From Christensenella sp964592155 (GTDB lineage Bacteria; Bacillota; Clostridia; Christensenellales; Christensenellaceae): a stretch of DNA of 27,667 nt. The stretch spans positions 1 through 27,667 of the forward strand of contig CAZQDA010000031.1 of the NCBI GenBank assembly GCA_964592155.1, given 5' to 3'. The translations under genes were made by a program, and so were the position numbers. How positions within the stretch are numbered: position 1 is the stretch's first letter; the number at the start of each line of letters is the position of its first letter. Below are positions 15,816 to 23,826 of this stretch, in pieces. The notes under the pieces were generated by a model that ran no database searches, was not told the DNA's origin, and worked only from the letters and a program-made list of their open reading frames with translations.

Positions 15816-17520
15816 CTTCACTCTCCTGAATATACTTCTTAAGGCTTGTCAGCGCCAGCTTTGTCTCCGCTGTCGTTTCTCCCAGAAGGCTCGCAATTTC
15901 CTGCGCAACGCGCATCTGCTTGTTGATCACCGCCTGCGTGACCTCCATGGTTTCCGCGCGCATTTCGTTCATCTTTTTCTGTTGGTTTTCGTCTTCCGTA
16001 ATGTCCTTAATGAGCAGAAGATACATGGAATTTTCCCTGACAAAAATCGTGGACTGCTCCACCGTGATTCCAAGATCCTTGTAATAAACCTTCCGGTCAA
16101 AAATGTTCTCTCCCGATGCCCTTACCTCATCTACGTCGTCACAGTCAATGATCATGGAAACCGGCCTGCCCACATAATTCCTTTCATTCAGCTTAAAGAG
16201 CTCCGCCGCCATGTTGTTGTATTCCATCAGATTAAAATCACCGTCCAGAATCACAATGGCATTGGGTGTGTTGTCCATCACCACATTGGAAATGCTCTCC
16301 GCCTTTTCCCGCATAAAAGGAAGACACATCTTGATGTCAGCCTTTCCGTGCAGCACGGCAATCGCCTTGTCGCGGCAGGTGGGATATCCGCATCCGCCGC
16401 AGTTGAGCATCTTATCTTCGCTCGTTTTTCCCATTTTCACAAAAATTTGCTGGATTTCCTCTTCCGACGGTTGGCGTTTATGCGGACTGCGTTCCTTATA
16501 TTTGTGGGAAAGATCGAGCCGCGTGTCCTCCGTAACAGGCGCGTGCTGTGTGCTGCGCGTTTTGGCGTAGCGCAGCGTTCTGTCCTTGATCTGTAAAAAC
16601 GGATGGCTGATCTCCTTAAGGCCAGGCCCTCCAAGGCAGCTTCCCGGACAGGCGTTCATTTCCAGGAAAAAATCCTGCATCTCCTCTTCCTTTAGGGAAT
16701 CCAGTATTTCCATGCACCGGTCAATCCCGTCCACCGCCACACATTTATAATTCTGGCGCGTTTGCTTGTCAATCGTCTTGATGATGCCGCCGGGTACGGG
16801 ATACAGCCTGTTGATCGTCGCTTTCATCTCGCGCACATCCGGGTCTTCCGCCTCAATGTCAATCCCCTCCGCCTCCAGCCAGTTCATCAGCTCATCAAAC
16901 AGAAGCACCGCGTCAATCGCGCCGCCGCCCGCCTCATCGCCCGCTTCATGCATTTTGGAGATGCACGGGCCCACGAAAACAGTTTTAATGCGATTGCCAT
17001 ACACTTCCTTCATCATCTTTCCATGCGCTGTCATGGGCGCGTCTATAGGTGCGAGAAAGGGAATCAACTCAGGATAGTATTTTTCCACAAGCAAAACGAC
17101 TGTCGGGCAGCACGTTGTGATGATATTTTTCATCTTGTGCGCTTTCATCAGCTCGCCAAAATTGCGCGATACCTGCGCTGCGCCAATCGACGTTTCCTCC
17201 ACTCCCGCAAATCCCAGCTTTTTGAGCGCGGACGAAATCTTTGGAAAGGTCGCTTCTTTATAACAGCTCGCAAAGGAAGGAGCAACCGAAACATATACCT
17301 TGTCGCCGTTTTTAAGAAATCCTTTCACCTTATCAATGCTGCTGTTGATATATTTCGCATTTTGCGGGCACACCAAAAAACAGTGTCCGCAAAGGATGCA
17401 TTCCTTTTCCGTAATTTCTGCCTGCTCGTTTTTAAAGGCGATGGATTTCACCTGACAGCTCCTGATGCATTTGTAACAGTTCTTACAGTTTGCCTCTTTA
17501 AATTGTATAATACTGCTCAT
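15799..17520 (-). CDS. Putative sensory [FeFe]-hydrogenase with PAS domain (HydS-like)
   Basis: The 573-residue protein begins with a two-cluster ferredoxin (C12, C15, C18, C22; C41, C44, C47, C51). An H-cluster domain follows, with diverged motifs: L1 is TTCCPTV (135-141, catalytic form TSCCPAW), L2 is GPCISKMHE (catalytic form MPCTxKxxE, ligand C186), L3 is NACPGSCLGG (C291, C295). Next come a four-cysteine cluster (CGGCGYPTC at 374-382 and C399), a PAS domain (about 408-510: NTPNAIVILDGDFNLMEYN) and a helical tail. PAS-bearing [FeFe]-hydrogenases with altered H-cluster surroundings are regarded as hydrogen or redox sensors, and the phosphatase gene downstream supports this. It lies after a long hairpin-rich spacer. 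Bulk catalytic activity is unlikely but not excluded. Confidence 0.9.
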   Translation of the reverse strand: MSSIIQFKEANCKNCYKCIRSCQVKSIAFKNEQAEITEKECILCGHCFLVCPQNAKYINSSIDKVKGFLKNGDKVYVSVAPSFASCYKEATFPKISSALKKLGFAGVEETSIGAAQVSRNFGELMKAHKMKNIITTCCPTVVLLVEKYYPELIPFLAPIDAPMTAHGKMMKEVYGNRIKTVFVGPCISKMHEAGDEAGGGAIDAVLLFDELMNWLEAEGIDIEAEDPDVREMKATINRLYPVPGGIIKTIDKQTRQNYKCVAVDGIDRCMEILDSLKEEEMQDFFLEMNACPGSCLGGPGLKEISHPFLQIKDRTLRYAKTRSTQHAPVTEDTRLDLSHKYKERSPHKRQPSEEEIQQIFVKMGKTSEDKMLNCGGCGYPTCRDKAIAVLHGKADIKMCLPFMREKAESISNVVMDNTPNAIVILDGDFNLMEYNNMAAELFKLNERNYVGRPVSMIIDCDDVDEVRASGENIFDRKVYYKDLGITVEQSTIFVRENSMYLLLIKDITEDENQQKKMNEMRAETMEVTQAVINKQMRVAQEIASLLGETTAETKLALTSLKKYIQESEDERIY

Positions 17521-17580
17521 ACCTTATAGCGCTCCCTTCGGTCGCTTCGGGAAAGAAGTTGCACTTCTCTCCCGACCTCT

Positions 17581-17641
17581 CTTTGCTTAAAGTTGTTTTG
17601 CTTCGGCTTACGCCTCTCAAAACGAATTGATTCCTGACGAC
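17581..17641 (-). repeat. Small RNA hairpin element, copy 1
   Basis: This 61-base block aligns without gaps to 17715-17775 and to 24061-24121 (48 of 61 bases identical to the latter). In minus-strand RNA it reads GTCGTCAGGAAT..., outer stem GTTTTG/CAAAAC, internal loop AGA/GAAG, inner stem GGC/GCC, loop GTAA. Copy 2 has the same hairpin. Copy 3 has inner stem GCT/AGC and loop GGAA, so the stem is kept by compensatory change and the loop stays GNRA. Confidence 0.6.
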
Positions 17642-17714
17642 AGCGGCAAGGTCGCACATGCTTTGCTCCCTTCGGTCGCTTCGGGAAAGAAGTTGCGCTT
17701 CTCTCCCGACTTCT

Positions 17715-17775
17715 CTTTGCTTAAAGTTGTTTTGCTTCGGCTTACGCCTCTCAAAACGGATTGATTCCTGACGAC
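17715..17775 (-). repeat. Small RNA hairpin element, copy 2
   Basis: This is the second copy of the 61-base element, 134 bases from copy 1 as part of the tandem repeat, with the hairpin bases unchanged. Confidence 0.6.
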
Positions 17776-17904
17776 AGCCGCAAGGTCACACATACGTTGC
17801 TCCCTTCGTCGTCGCAAAGTCCGCTTGGTGTCGTTTCAAATTCACTTCGCACCTCTGTGCTCGCTCACTTGAAAACTCCACTGCGCTTCCTTGCTCCTCC
17901 TCTT

Positions 17905-17941
17905 CCCCTTCCGAACTCACTTCGTTCGAGTTCGGAAGGGG
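17905..17941. repeat. Perfect 14-pair hairpin
   Basis: CCCCTTCCGAACTC (17905-17918) pairs with GAGTTCGGAAGGGG (17928-17941) around a 9-base loop. There is no U-tract on either side, so it is not a standard terminator. It could stabilise or mark a processing point in the transcript between hydA and hydS. Confidence 0.75.
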
Positions 17942-18115
17942 GCCCCAATAACGCTTGCCTTACATGTTCCTGCTCTACGCTGCGGACACATGAAAAAACA
18001 CAACGCCTCTAAATACCCTCACACAAAGCACATACCGAAACCGCAGCAAATATTTCATCCACTGCGGCCGGTTTTCCATTATTTATATGGCTTTTTTATG
18101 GTGCGGCAGTGCCGC

Positions 18116-18358
18116 TTAAACCTTTTGCAGCACCTGTTTCTCAAAAAAGTCGCCCACATTGTCCGTATTCACAGAGAACACTTCCTCCCCAACTTGTACG
18201 GATACCGCGTCCGTGCAGTGCCCCAGACAAAAAACGCCCGTAAGCTCCACCTTGTCGCCCAGCTTGTTTTCTTCGATCAATTCCTGCAATTCACTGACGA
18301 TGTTGTAACTCCCCTTTAAGTGGCATGCACTTCCGATACATACATTGATCACCATCAT
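18116..18358 (-). CDS. Small 2Fe-2S thioredoxin-like ferredoxin
   Basis: The 80-residue protein is a stand-alone thioredoxin-like 2Fe-2S domain of the NuoE/HydC C-terminal type. Four cysteines in the family pattern are visible: C in VCIGSACHLKG (two, near 7 and 12) and in FCLGHC (two, near 44 and 48). Its start overlaps the hydA stop codon by 4 bases (ATGA), with GGAGG about 10 bases upstream, so it is coupled to hydA. It probably carries electrons for the hydrogenase complex or links it to the sensory hydrogenase; the role is inferred. A second in-frame ATG follows immediately. After the stop codon a GCGGCA/TGCCGC inverted repeat begins the long spacer. Confidence 0.88.
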   Translation of the reverse strand: MMVINVCIGSACHLKGSYNIVSELQELIEENKLGDKVELTGVFCLGHCTDAVSVQVGEEVFSVNTDNVGDFFEKQVLQKV

Positions 18359-20073
18359 TTTATCGTTTCCTCCCCTTTTATGTAATCCACGTGCAACAGC
18401 TCATGAATTTTGTTCTTCAAAATACCGCCATAAAGGGCCATCATCACAGGATTCTCCTCAGAACGTTTCACCTGTGACAGCTTGTCCGCGTCATAAAGCC
18501 CCTTTGCCCTGTCCTCTTTTCCCTGCTTACGCGCAAACGGCTGACCCGCGCCGGCGATACATCCGCCCGGACACGCCATTACTTCCACGAAATCGTAGTC
18601 CGCTTCACCGCTTTCGATCTTTTCGATCAGCTTTTCCGCATTTGCAAGCCCGTTCACTACGCCAATTCTAAGCCGCGTATCCCCATAAGGAATGCTCGCC
18701 TCTTTCATGCCATCCATACCGCGCACACCTGTGTAAGCGATGTTGTGAAGCATATTGTTGCTCTTGTCATCCATCACGCGGCGAATCACCGCCTCTGTCA
18801 CGCCGCCCGTCACGCCAAAAATCACGCCCGCGCCGGAGGTAATGCCAAACGGCATATCAGCCGCTTCCGGATCGATGTCATCAAACACAATGCCCGCCTG
18901 CTTCAATATGCTCGCAAACTCCTGTGTGGTGATCACGCCGTCCGTGTCGCGCGAACCGTCCTCATAAATAAACTCAGGGCGAACCTGCTCGTCCTTCTTT
19001 GCTGTGCAGGGCATGATCGCAAACACAACCGTCTCTTTTCCATCCACTTCCTGCACCTGCTTAAAGTGTTCCTTTATGACCGCCGAAAAAATCTGCATCG
19101 GCGATTTGCAGGAGGACACCTGTGCCATCAGCTCAGGATGCTTGTTTTCCGCATATTTTACCCATGCCGGACAGCAGGAGGTGAAGAGCGGCATTTTCTT
19201 TCCCTCTTTATATTTCTTCAAGAACTCCTTGGATTCCTCCATTACGGTCAAATCCGCACCCATTGTCGTATCATAAACCTCATCTACGCCCATCTTGCGC
19301 AGCGCGCCCACGATCTTCCCTGCGACATTGGTGCCCGGCTCGAGGCCGAACTCGTCCCCCAGCGCCACGCGCACAGCCGGCGCATACTGCACCACCACGC
19401 GCTTGGAATCGTCGTAAATCGCATCCCAGAATTTCTGTGTGCAGTTCCTGATCACAATCGCGCCCGTCGGGCATACCGACGCGCACTGTCCACAGTTCAC
19501 GCAGTTCGTCTCGGCAAGCGGCTTGCCCCACGCGGTAGAAACCGTCATATCAGAGCCGCGGTGCGCAAAATCAATCGCGCCCACGTTCTGTATCTCCGTA
19601 CACATACGCACACAGTCACCGCAGAGAATACATTTTGAGGTATCCCTGATGATGGACAGCGCGGAATCATCCACTTCCGCCTGTTTTTTCGTATTCTCAA
19701 ACCGCACGTTATCGATCCCAAACCGCAGCGCCAGCTCCTGCAAACGGCATTTTCCGTTTTTGGGGCAGGTTGTGCAGTCGCGGCAGTGGCTTGACAGCAG
19801 CAGCTCCAGAATCATTTTCCTGTGACGGAATAACTGCGGCGTATTGGTCTTGATTTTCATTTTGTCACGCGGAGGCGTGGAGCAGGATGCAATCACGCCG
19901 CCCCATTCGTCTTCCACCACGCACATACGGCATGCGCCATAAATGGAAAGCTCTGAATAATAACAGAAAGTGGGCAGGTCGATTCCCCCTTTTCTGATCA
20001 CCGCAAGAATATTTTGTTCGTTGTCAAATTCCACAATTTGACCATCTATTATCATGTGCTTTTTATCAGTCAT
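18355..20073 (-). CDS. hydA: [FeFe]-hydrogenase catalytic subunit HydA
   Basis: The 572-residue subunit reduces protons to hydrogen or the reverse. It begins with a plant-type 2Fe-2S domain (FCYYSELSIYGACRMC near 36-51). Next are the His/Cys-ligated cluster (HCRDCTTCPKNGKC near 96-109) and two [4Fe-4S] ferredoxin motifs (CILCGDCVRMC and CVNCGQCASVC). The H-cluster domain has intact motifs TSCCPAW, MPCTAKKDE and MACPGGC, and a short C-terminal small-subunit-like domain closes the protein. This is the layout of the alpha subunit of trimeric electron-bifurcating HydABC enzymes. I take the ATG at 20073; a GTG directly before it is also possible (AAAGGA upstream). It lies 27-30 bases after hydB and overlaps the small 2Fe-2S gene. 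Confidence 0.97.
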   Translation of the reverse strand: MTDKKHMIIDGQIVEFDNEQNILAVIRKGGIDLPTFCYYSELSIYGACRMCVVEDEWGGVIASCSTPPRDKMKIKTNTPQLFRHRKMILELLLSSHCRDCTTCPKNGKCRLQELALRFGIDNVRFENTKKQAEVDDSALSIIRDTSKCILCGDCVRMCTEIQNVGAIDFAHRGSDMTVSTAWGKPLAETNCVNCGQCASVCPTGAIVIRNCTQKFWDAIYDDSKRVVVQYAPAVRVALGDEFGLEPGTNVAGKIVGALRKMGVDEVYDTTMGADLTVMEESKEFLKKYKEGKKMPLFTSCCPAWVKYAENKHPELMAQVSSCKSPMQIFSAVIKEHFKQVQEVDGKETVVFAIMPCTAKKDEQVRPEFIYEDGSRDTDGVITTQEFASILKQAGIVFDDIDPEAADMPFGITSGAGVIFGVTGGVTEAVIRRVMDDKSNNMLHNIAYTGVRGMDGMKEASIPYGDTRLRIGVVNGLANAEKLIEKIESGEADYDFVEVMACPGGCIAGAGQPFARKQGKEDRAKGLYDADKLSQVKRSEENPVMMALYGGILKNKIHELLHVDYIKGEETIK

Positions 20074-20103
20074 CACACTCGTTCCTTTCGCTTAACCGGT
20101 TTG

Positions 20104-21978
20104 TTAAAACTGCTCTATGATCGCGTCAAAGCTGCACGCCTCTTCGCATGCCCCACATTTGATGCACTTTTCCGCATCGATCGTATACGGGCTCTTTACA
20201 ACGCCGCTGATCGCATCCACAGGGCACTGGCGCGCGCACTTGCTACATCCCTTGCACTTTTCCGCGATAATCACATATTGCTTCATCGCCTGGCAGTTTT
20301 TTGCCGGACACTTCTTATCCACAACATGCGCCAAATATTCGTCCTCAAAATACTGCATCGTGCTGATCACAGGCGAAGGAGCTGTTTTCCCCAGCCCGCA
20401 CAGCGCAGTCTTGGAGATCGTATCCGCAAGCTCATGCAGCATATCAAGGTCTTCCTTTTCACCCTTGCCCGCAACAATTCGCTCGAGGATTTCCAGCATG
20501 CGCAGCGTACCCTCACGGCACGGAACACATTTTCCACACGACTCGTTCTGCGTAAAGTTCATAAAGAACCGCGCGACCTCCACCATGCAGGTATCCTCGT
20601 CCATTACCACAAGTCCGCCGGAGCCGATCATGGCCCCTACCTTTTTGAGCGAATCAAAATCAAGCGGCAAATCGAGATGCTCTTCTGTCAGGCAACCGCC
20701 CGATGGCCCGCCAATCTGCACAGCCTTGAATTTTTTGTCATTTTTGATGCCGCCGCCAATATCGAAAATAATCTCGCGCAGCGTCGTTCCCATCGGCACT
20801 TCGATAAGGCCGGTGTTGTTCACATTTCCGGTGAGCGCAAACGCCTTTGTCCCCGGGCTGTTTTCTGTACCCATGCCGCGATACCACTCGTTTCCATTTA
20901 AAACGATCATGGGCATATTGGCATACGTCTCCACATTGGAAAGTACTGTCGGTTTGTTAAAAAGGCCATGCTCCACCGTGCGAGGTGGTTTTACGCGCGG
21001 CATACCGCGGTTTCCTTCGATTGATGCAGTCAGCGCGCTGCCCTCGCCGCACACAAACGCGCCCGCGCCCTGATTGATTTTCAGGTCAAACGCAAAGCCG
21101 CTGCCCAAAATATTGTCGCCCAGCAGCCCATACTTTCTTGCCGCCTCGATGGCAACCTGCAAACGCTTTACCGCCAGCGGATATTCCGCACGCACGTAAA
21201 TATATCCTTCGTGAGCGCCCGCCGCAATTCCGGCAATCATCATGCCTTCCATCATCCGGTGGGAGTCACCCTCCATAATGCTCCTGTCCATAAACGCGCC
21301 GGGGTCGCCCTCGTCGCCGTTGCACACCACATATTTCACAGGCTCTGCCTGCCGCGCCACCTGCTGCAGCTTTCTTCCCGTGGGAAATCCGCCGCCGCCG
21401 CGTCCACGAAGTCCGCTGTCCAGTATCTCCTGCACGATCTCCTCCGGCTGCATCTCAAACAAAGCTTTCGCAACCGCCTGATATCCGCCGCGCGCAATAT
21501 ATTCCTCGATGGATTCCGTATCCGTGTGCCCGCAGTTGGAAAGCACCACGCGCGTCTGCTTGCTGTAGAACGGAATATCGTCCTGCGCCGCGTATGCCTT
21601 TCCATCGCGTGTAAACAGCAATCTTTCCACCGCCTCGTCACCCACGAGGCTCTTCTCCAGAATTTCCTCGCAGTCCTCCGGCTTCACTTTCAAATAGAGC
21701 CATCCGTGCGGCTCGATACGCAATAGCGGTCCCATCTCGCAAAAGCCGTGGCATCCACTCTTCTTAAAAGCGATTTCCTCATGCGGCTCCTCTTTCAATT
21801 CTATGGAAACCGGAAGCCCGCGTTCCTCTGAAAGCTGCTTTAGCCGGTCATAAATTTCCAGCGACCCGCCTGCCACGCAGCCCGTTCCTGCGCACACCAA
21901 TACCTTTTTATATTGCGCGCCCAGGGATTTTTCATATTTATCTTTTAACTCATTTAATTCTTTGACATTTTGTATCAT
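20104..21978 (-). CDS. hydB: Hydrogenase NADH/FMN subunit HydB (NuoF-like)
   Basis: The 624-residue flavoprotein oxidises or reduces NAD(H) in the trimeric hydrogenase and carries the bifurcating flavin in that family. It starts with a thioredoxin-like 2Fe-2S domain (C29, C34, C76, C80). The NuoF core follows, with the glycine-rich site SGLRGRGGGGFPTGRK near 190-205 and CNGDEGDPGAF; then an SLBB-type region and the NuoF [4Fe-4S] motif ESCGKCVPCREGT. Two C-terminal [4Fe-4S] ferredoxin motifs (CKGCSKCARQCP and CIKCGACEEACS) complete it. NuoF of complex I lacks the extra N- and C-terminal clusters, so HydB is the better call. The ATG follows GGGGAG at 10 bases; hydC ends 26 bases upstream. Confidence 0.96.
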   Translation of the reverse strand: MIQNVKELNELKDKYEKSLGAQYKKVLVCAGTGCVAGGSLEIYDRLKQLSEERGLPVSIELKEEPHEEIAFKKSGCHGFCEMGPLLRIEPHGWLYLKVKPEDCEEILEKSLVGDEAVERLLFTRDGKAYAAQDDIPFYSKQTRVVLSNCGHTDTESIEEYIARGGYQAVAKALFEMQPEEIVQEILDSGLRGRGGGGFPTGRKLQQVARQAEPVKYVVCNGDEGDPGAFMDRSIMEGDSHRMMEGMMIAGIAAGAHEGYIYVRAEYPLAVKRLQVAIEAARKYGLLGDNILGSGFAFDLKINQGAGAFVCGEGSALTASIEGNRGMPRVKPPRTVEHGLFNKPTVLSNVETYANMPMIVLNGNEWYRGMGTENSPGTKAFALTGNVNNTGLIEVPMGTTLREIIFDIGGGIKNDKKFKAVQIGGPSGGCLTEEHLDLPLDFDSLKKVGAMIGSGGLVVMDEDTCMVEVARFFMNFTQNESCGKCVPCREGTLRMLEILERIVAGKGEKEDLDMLHELADTISKTALCGLGKTAPSPVISTMQYFEDEYLAHVVDKKCPAKNCQAMKQYVIIAEKCKGCSKCARQCPVDAISGVVKSPYTIDAEKCIKCGACEEACSFDAIIEQF

Positions 21979-22004
21979 CTCTATTTTGCTCCCCTATCTT
22001 CAGC

Positions 22005-22469
22005 TTATTGCAACGTATCCAGCAGTTCGCACGCCGATTCGGGCGTCATCGCCGGATAAACCTTATCATTCACGGTCAGCACAGGCGCCAGCCCGCACGC
22101 ACCGAGGCAGGATACGGTTTCCACTGTAAACAGCATATCGTCTGTTGTTTTCTTTTTATCCGTCAGCTTAAGCTTTTTGCGGAGCGCATCCAAAATCGGA
22201 ATTGATTTCCTGACATGGCATGCGGTTCCGTCGCAAATCTTGATTACATATTTCCCCTTGGGTTCCAACGAAAAATTCTCATAAAATGTCGCAATCGAAT
22301 AAACCTTGGCTTCCCCTACGCCCAGCTTTTCCGCCACATAACAAAGCGCGTCCACAGGCAAATAACGATATTCCTTCTGAATCTCCTGCAAAATAGGAAT
22401 AATCTCTGACTTTTTGTTGTGCTCCGACAATATCTTGTCAACTGTCTGTTTTACTTCCGCATTTTCCAC
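22005..22469 (-). CDS. hydC: Hydrogenase 2Fe-2S subunit HydC (NuoE-like)
   Basis: The 154-residue subunit has the helical N-terminal half and thioredoxin-like 2Fe-2S C-terminal half of NuoE. The cluster cysteines are in KICDGTACHVRKS and ETVSCLGACGLAPVLTVND. It is the third subunit of the HydABC complex and transfers electrons between the flavin and iron-sulphur chains. Translation starts at GTG (22469), with GGGAGG 9 bases upstream; I see no better ATG. It is the first gene of the hydrogenase operon, and a Rex-type operator lies 48 bases before the start codon, so expression should rise when the NADH/NAD+ ratio is high. Confidence 0.96.
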   Translation of the reverse strand: MENAEVKQTVDKILSEHNKKSEIIPILQEIQKEYRYLPVDALCYVAEKLGVGEAKVYSIATFYENFSLEPKGKYVIKICDGTACHVRKSIPILDALRKKLKLTDKKKTTDDMLFTVETVSCLGACGLAPVLTVNDKVYPAMTPESACELLDTLQ

Positions 22470-22516
22470 GTTCCCAATCCTCCCGTTGATCCTTCTTTTA
22501 AATCAAACTATTTACT

Positions 22517-22534
22517 TTGTTAAATAATTAACAG
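22517..22534. promoter_or_regulatory. Rex operator upstream of hydCBA
   Basis: TTGTTAAATAATTAACAG matches the clostridial Rex consensus TTGTTAA-N4-TTAACAA at 13 of 14 fixed positions. Rex represses fermentation and hydrogenase genes when NAD+ dominates and is released by NADH. Because the gene starts at 22469, the site would block the promoter or act as a roadblock in the leader. A separate inverted repeat, AGATAC/GTATCT, lies immediately upstream (22533-22553). The sigma-A boxes are unclear. Confidence 0.8.
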
Positions 22535-22656
22535 ATACCTTTCTATTGTATCTTTTTTTGTGTCATTATTCCAGTATCTTTTTGTGAACTTTTTTTATTC
22601 GCGATTAAATTGTATTATTAATATGGTTTTTTATTGCAATGCAACGACCAATATGC

Positions 22657-22686
22657 AAAAAAAGAAGGCTTCTTTCGAAACCTTCT
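22657..22686 (-). terminator. Terminator after rplA
   Basis: On the minus strand AGAAGGTTTC pairs with GAAGCCTTCT (one U-G pair) around a GAAA tetraloop, followed by T7 (complement of 22657-22663). It lies about 20 bases after the rplA stop codon and ends the rpmG-to-rplA transcript before the hydrogenase promoter region. Confidence 0.9.
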
Positions 22687-22704
22687 CTTTGCTTGTAACA
22701 AAAT

Positions 22705-23397
22705 TTAGATAAACCTGATCGGATTGCATTTCACGCCCGGACCCATCGTTGCGGAAAGTACCACGCTTTTCAGGTATGTACCCTTCGCTGCGGACGGCTT
22801 CGCCTTCACAACCGCATCCATGATTGCTTTCAGGTTGTCTTTGAGCTGCTCTTCGCTAAAGCTCTTTTTGCCGATCGGCACGTGAATGATCGCGGTCTTG
22901 TCAACCCTGTATTCCACTTTACCGGCCTTTATGTCGGCAATCGCCTTTGCGATATCCATCGTAACCGTGCCGGATTTCGGGTTTGGCATGAGGCCTTTGG
23001 GGCCAAGCACCTTACCAATGCGTCCGATCTGCCCCATCATGTCGGGAGTCGCAACGATTACGTCATAATCAAACCAGTTTTCTTTCTGGATTTTCTCGAC
23101 CATTTCTTCAGCGCCCACAAAATCAGCACCCGCATCCTCCGCTTCTTTTGCCTTGTCGCCCTTGGCGATCACCAGCACACGAACGGTTTTACCTGTTCCG
23201 TGCGGAAGCACAACCGCGCCTCTCACCTGCTGATCTGCGTGACGCGGGTCGACGCCGAGCTTTACGGAAAGCTCGATTGTCTCATCAAATTTCGCTTTCG
23301 CGGTATCTTTGCAGATTTTGATTGCTTCTTCCGGATCAAACAAAGTCATTTTGTCAAAAGACTTTACACTATCCTGATAATTCTTTCCTCTTTTCAT
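22705..23397 (-). CDS. rplA: 50S ribosomal protein L1
   Basis: The 230-residue protein is a full-length L1. Recognisable segments are VKLGVDPRHADQQVRGAVVLPHGTG, VLGPKGLMPNPKSGTVT and a C-terminal region ending VKCNPIRFI. It binds 23S rRNA at the L1 stalk. In many bacteria L1 also represses its own operon by binding the mRNA leader near rplK. The ATG is 3 bases after the rplK stop codon, and its ribosome binding site GGAGGG lies inside the end of rplK, so translation is coupled. A terminator follows the gene; rplJ and rplL are not in this window, so the usual continuation is interrupted by the hydrogenase operon. Confidence 0.98.
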   Translation of the reverse strand: MKRGKNYQDSVKSFDKMTLFDPEEAIKICKDTAKAKFDETIELSVKLGVDPRHADQQVRGAVVLPHGTGKTVRVLVIAKGDKAKEAEDAGADFVGAEEMVEKIQKENWFDYDVIVATPDMMGQIGRIGKVLGPKGLMPNPKSGTVTMDIAKAIADIKAGKVEYRVDKTAIIHVPIGKKSFSEEQLKDNLKAIMDAVVKAKPSAAKGTYLKSVVLSATMGPGVKCNPIRFI

Positions 23398-23400
23398 CGC

Positions 23401-23826
23401 TTAGCCCTCCACTTCTACGCCCATGCTTCTCGCCGTACCGGCAATCATGCTGACTGCCGCATCCAAAGAAGACGCGTTGAGATCGGGCATTTTGAGTGTT
23501 GCAATTTCTTCGAGCTGTGCGCGTGTGATCTTTGCAACCTTCTGCTTGTTGGGCACACCGGACCCTTTTTCGACCTTGCATGCTTTTTTGATCAGCACTG
23601 CCGCCGGAGGCGTCTTGGTGATAAAACTGAACGAACGGTCCGCGTATACTGTGATTACGACCGGAATGATCAGTCCTGCCTGTTGCGCTGTTTTTTCGTT
23701 GAACGCCTTTGTGAAGTCCATGATGTTAACACCATGCTGACCAAGCGCCGGACCAACCGGCGGTGCGGGCGTTGCTTTTCCTGCGGGTATCTGCAATTTG
23801 ATATACCCTGCAATTTTCTTTGCCAT
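23401..23826 (-). CDS. rplK: 50S ribosomal protein L11
   Basis: The 141-residue protein is a standard L11: KLQIPAGKATPAPPVGPALGQHGVNIMDF at the N-terminus (the thiostrepton-region binding domain) and the C-terminal RNA-binding domain with SMIAGTARSMGVEVEG. It binds the GTPase-associated centre of 23S rRNA with elongation factors. The ATG follows AGAAGGA by 8 bases. The 331 bases between nusG and this gene are unusually long and hold repeats. Confidence 0.98.
   Translation of the reverse strand: MAKKIAGYIKLQIPAGKATPAPPVGPALGQHGVNIMDFTKAFNEKTAQQAGLIIPVVITVYADRSFSFITKTPPAAVLIKKACKVEKGSGVPNKQKVAKITRAQLEEIATLKMPDLNASSLDAAVSMIAGTARSMGVEVEG

Larger units (their letters stand above)
17531..17798. 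repeat. 134-bp tandem direct repeat, two full units
   Basis: Units start with GCTCCCTTCGG at 17531 and 17665 and end before 17799, where a third copy begins (GCTCCCTTCG) but diverges within about 10 bases. The two units differ at only a handful of positions. Each contains, in minus-strand RNA order, a hairpin with outer GTTTTG/CAAAAC and then a CGGGA...TCCCG hairpin with inner GAAG/CTTC. The strong similarity implies recent duplication. Confidence 0.9.
17521..18115 (-). other. Hairpin-rich 595-bp spacer ahead of the sensory hydrogenase
   Basis: No gene is supportable here; open frames are short and unlike any family. The stretch holds a 134-bp tandem repeat (17531-17798), a perfect 14-pair hairpin (17905-17941), and further inverted repeats: TTTCAA with TTGAAA around GCAC/GTGC (about 17837-17875) and ACATGT with ACATG near 17962-17993. 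In the minus-strand RNA several loops or internal loops share GAAG or GCGAAG. It probably forms the leader of hydS or a processing region between two halves of a long transcript. I see no clear promoter. Confidence 0.6.

Noticed and set aside
17531..17798. CRISPR array
   Set aside because: The repeat units are 134 bases, directly adjacent and without spacers of regular size; no Cas gene is in the window.
17521..18115. tRNA or rRNA gene in the long spacer
   Set aside because: No cloverleaf arms or TTCGA-type T-loop pattern in the right spacing; structure is explained by simple hairpins.
20117..21073. Plus-strand open frame over hydB
   Set aside because: Antisense shadow; HydB on the other strand has all expected cluster motifs.
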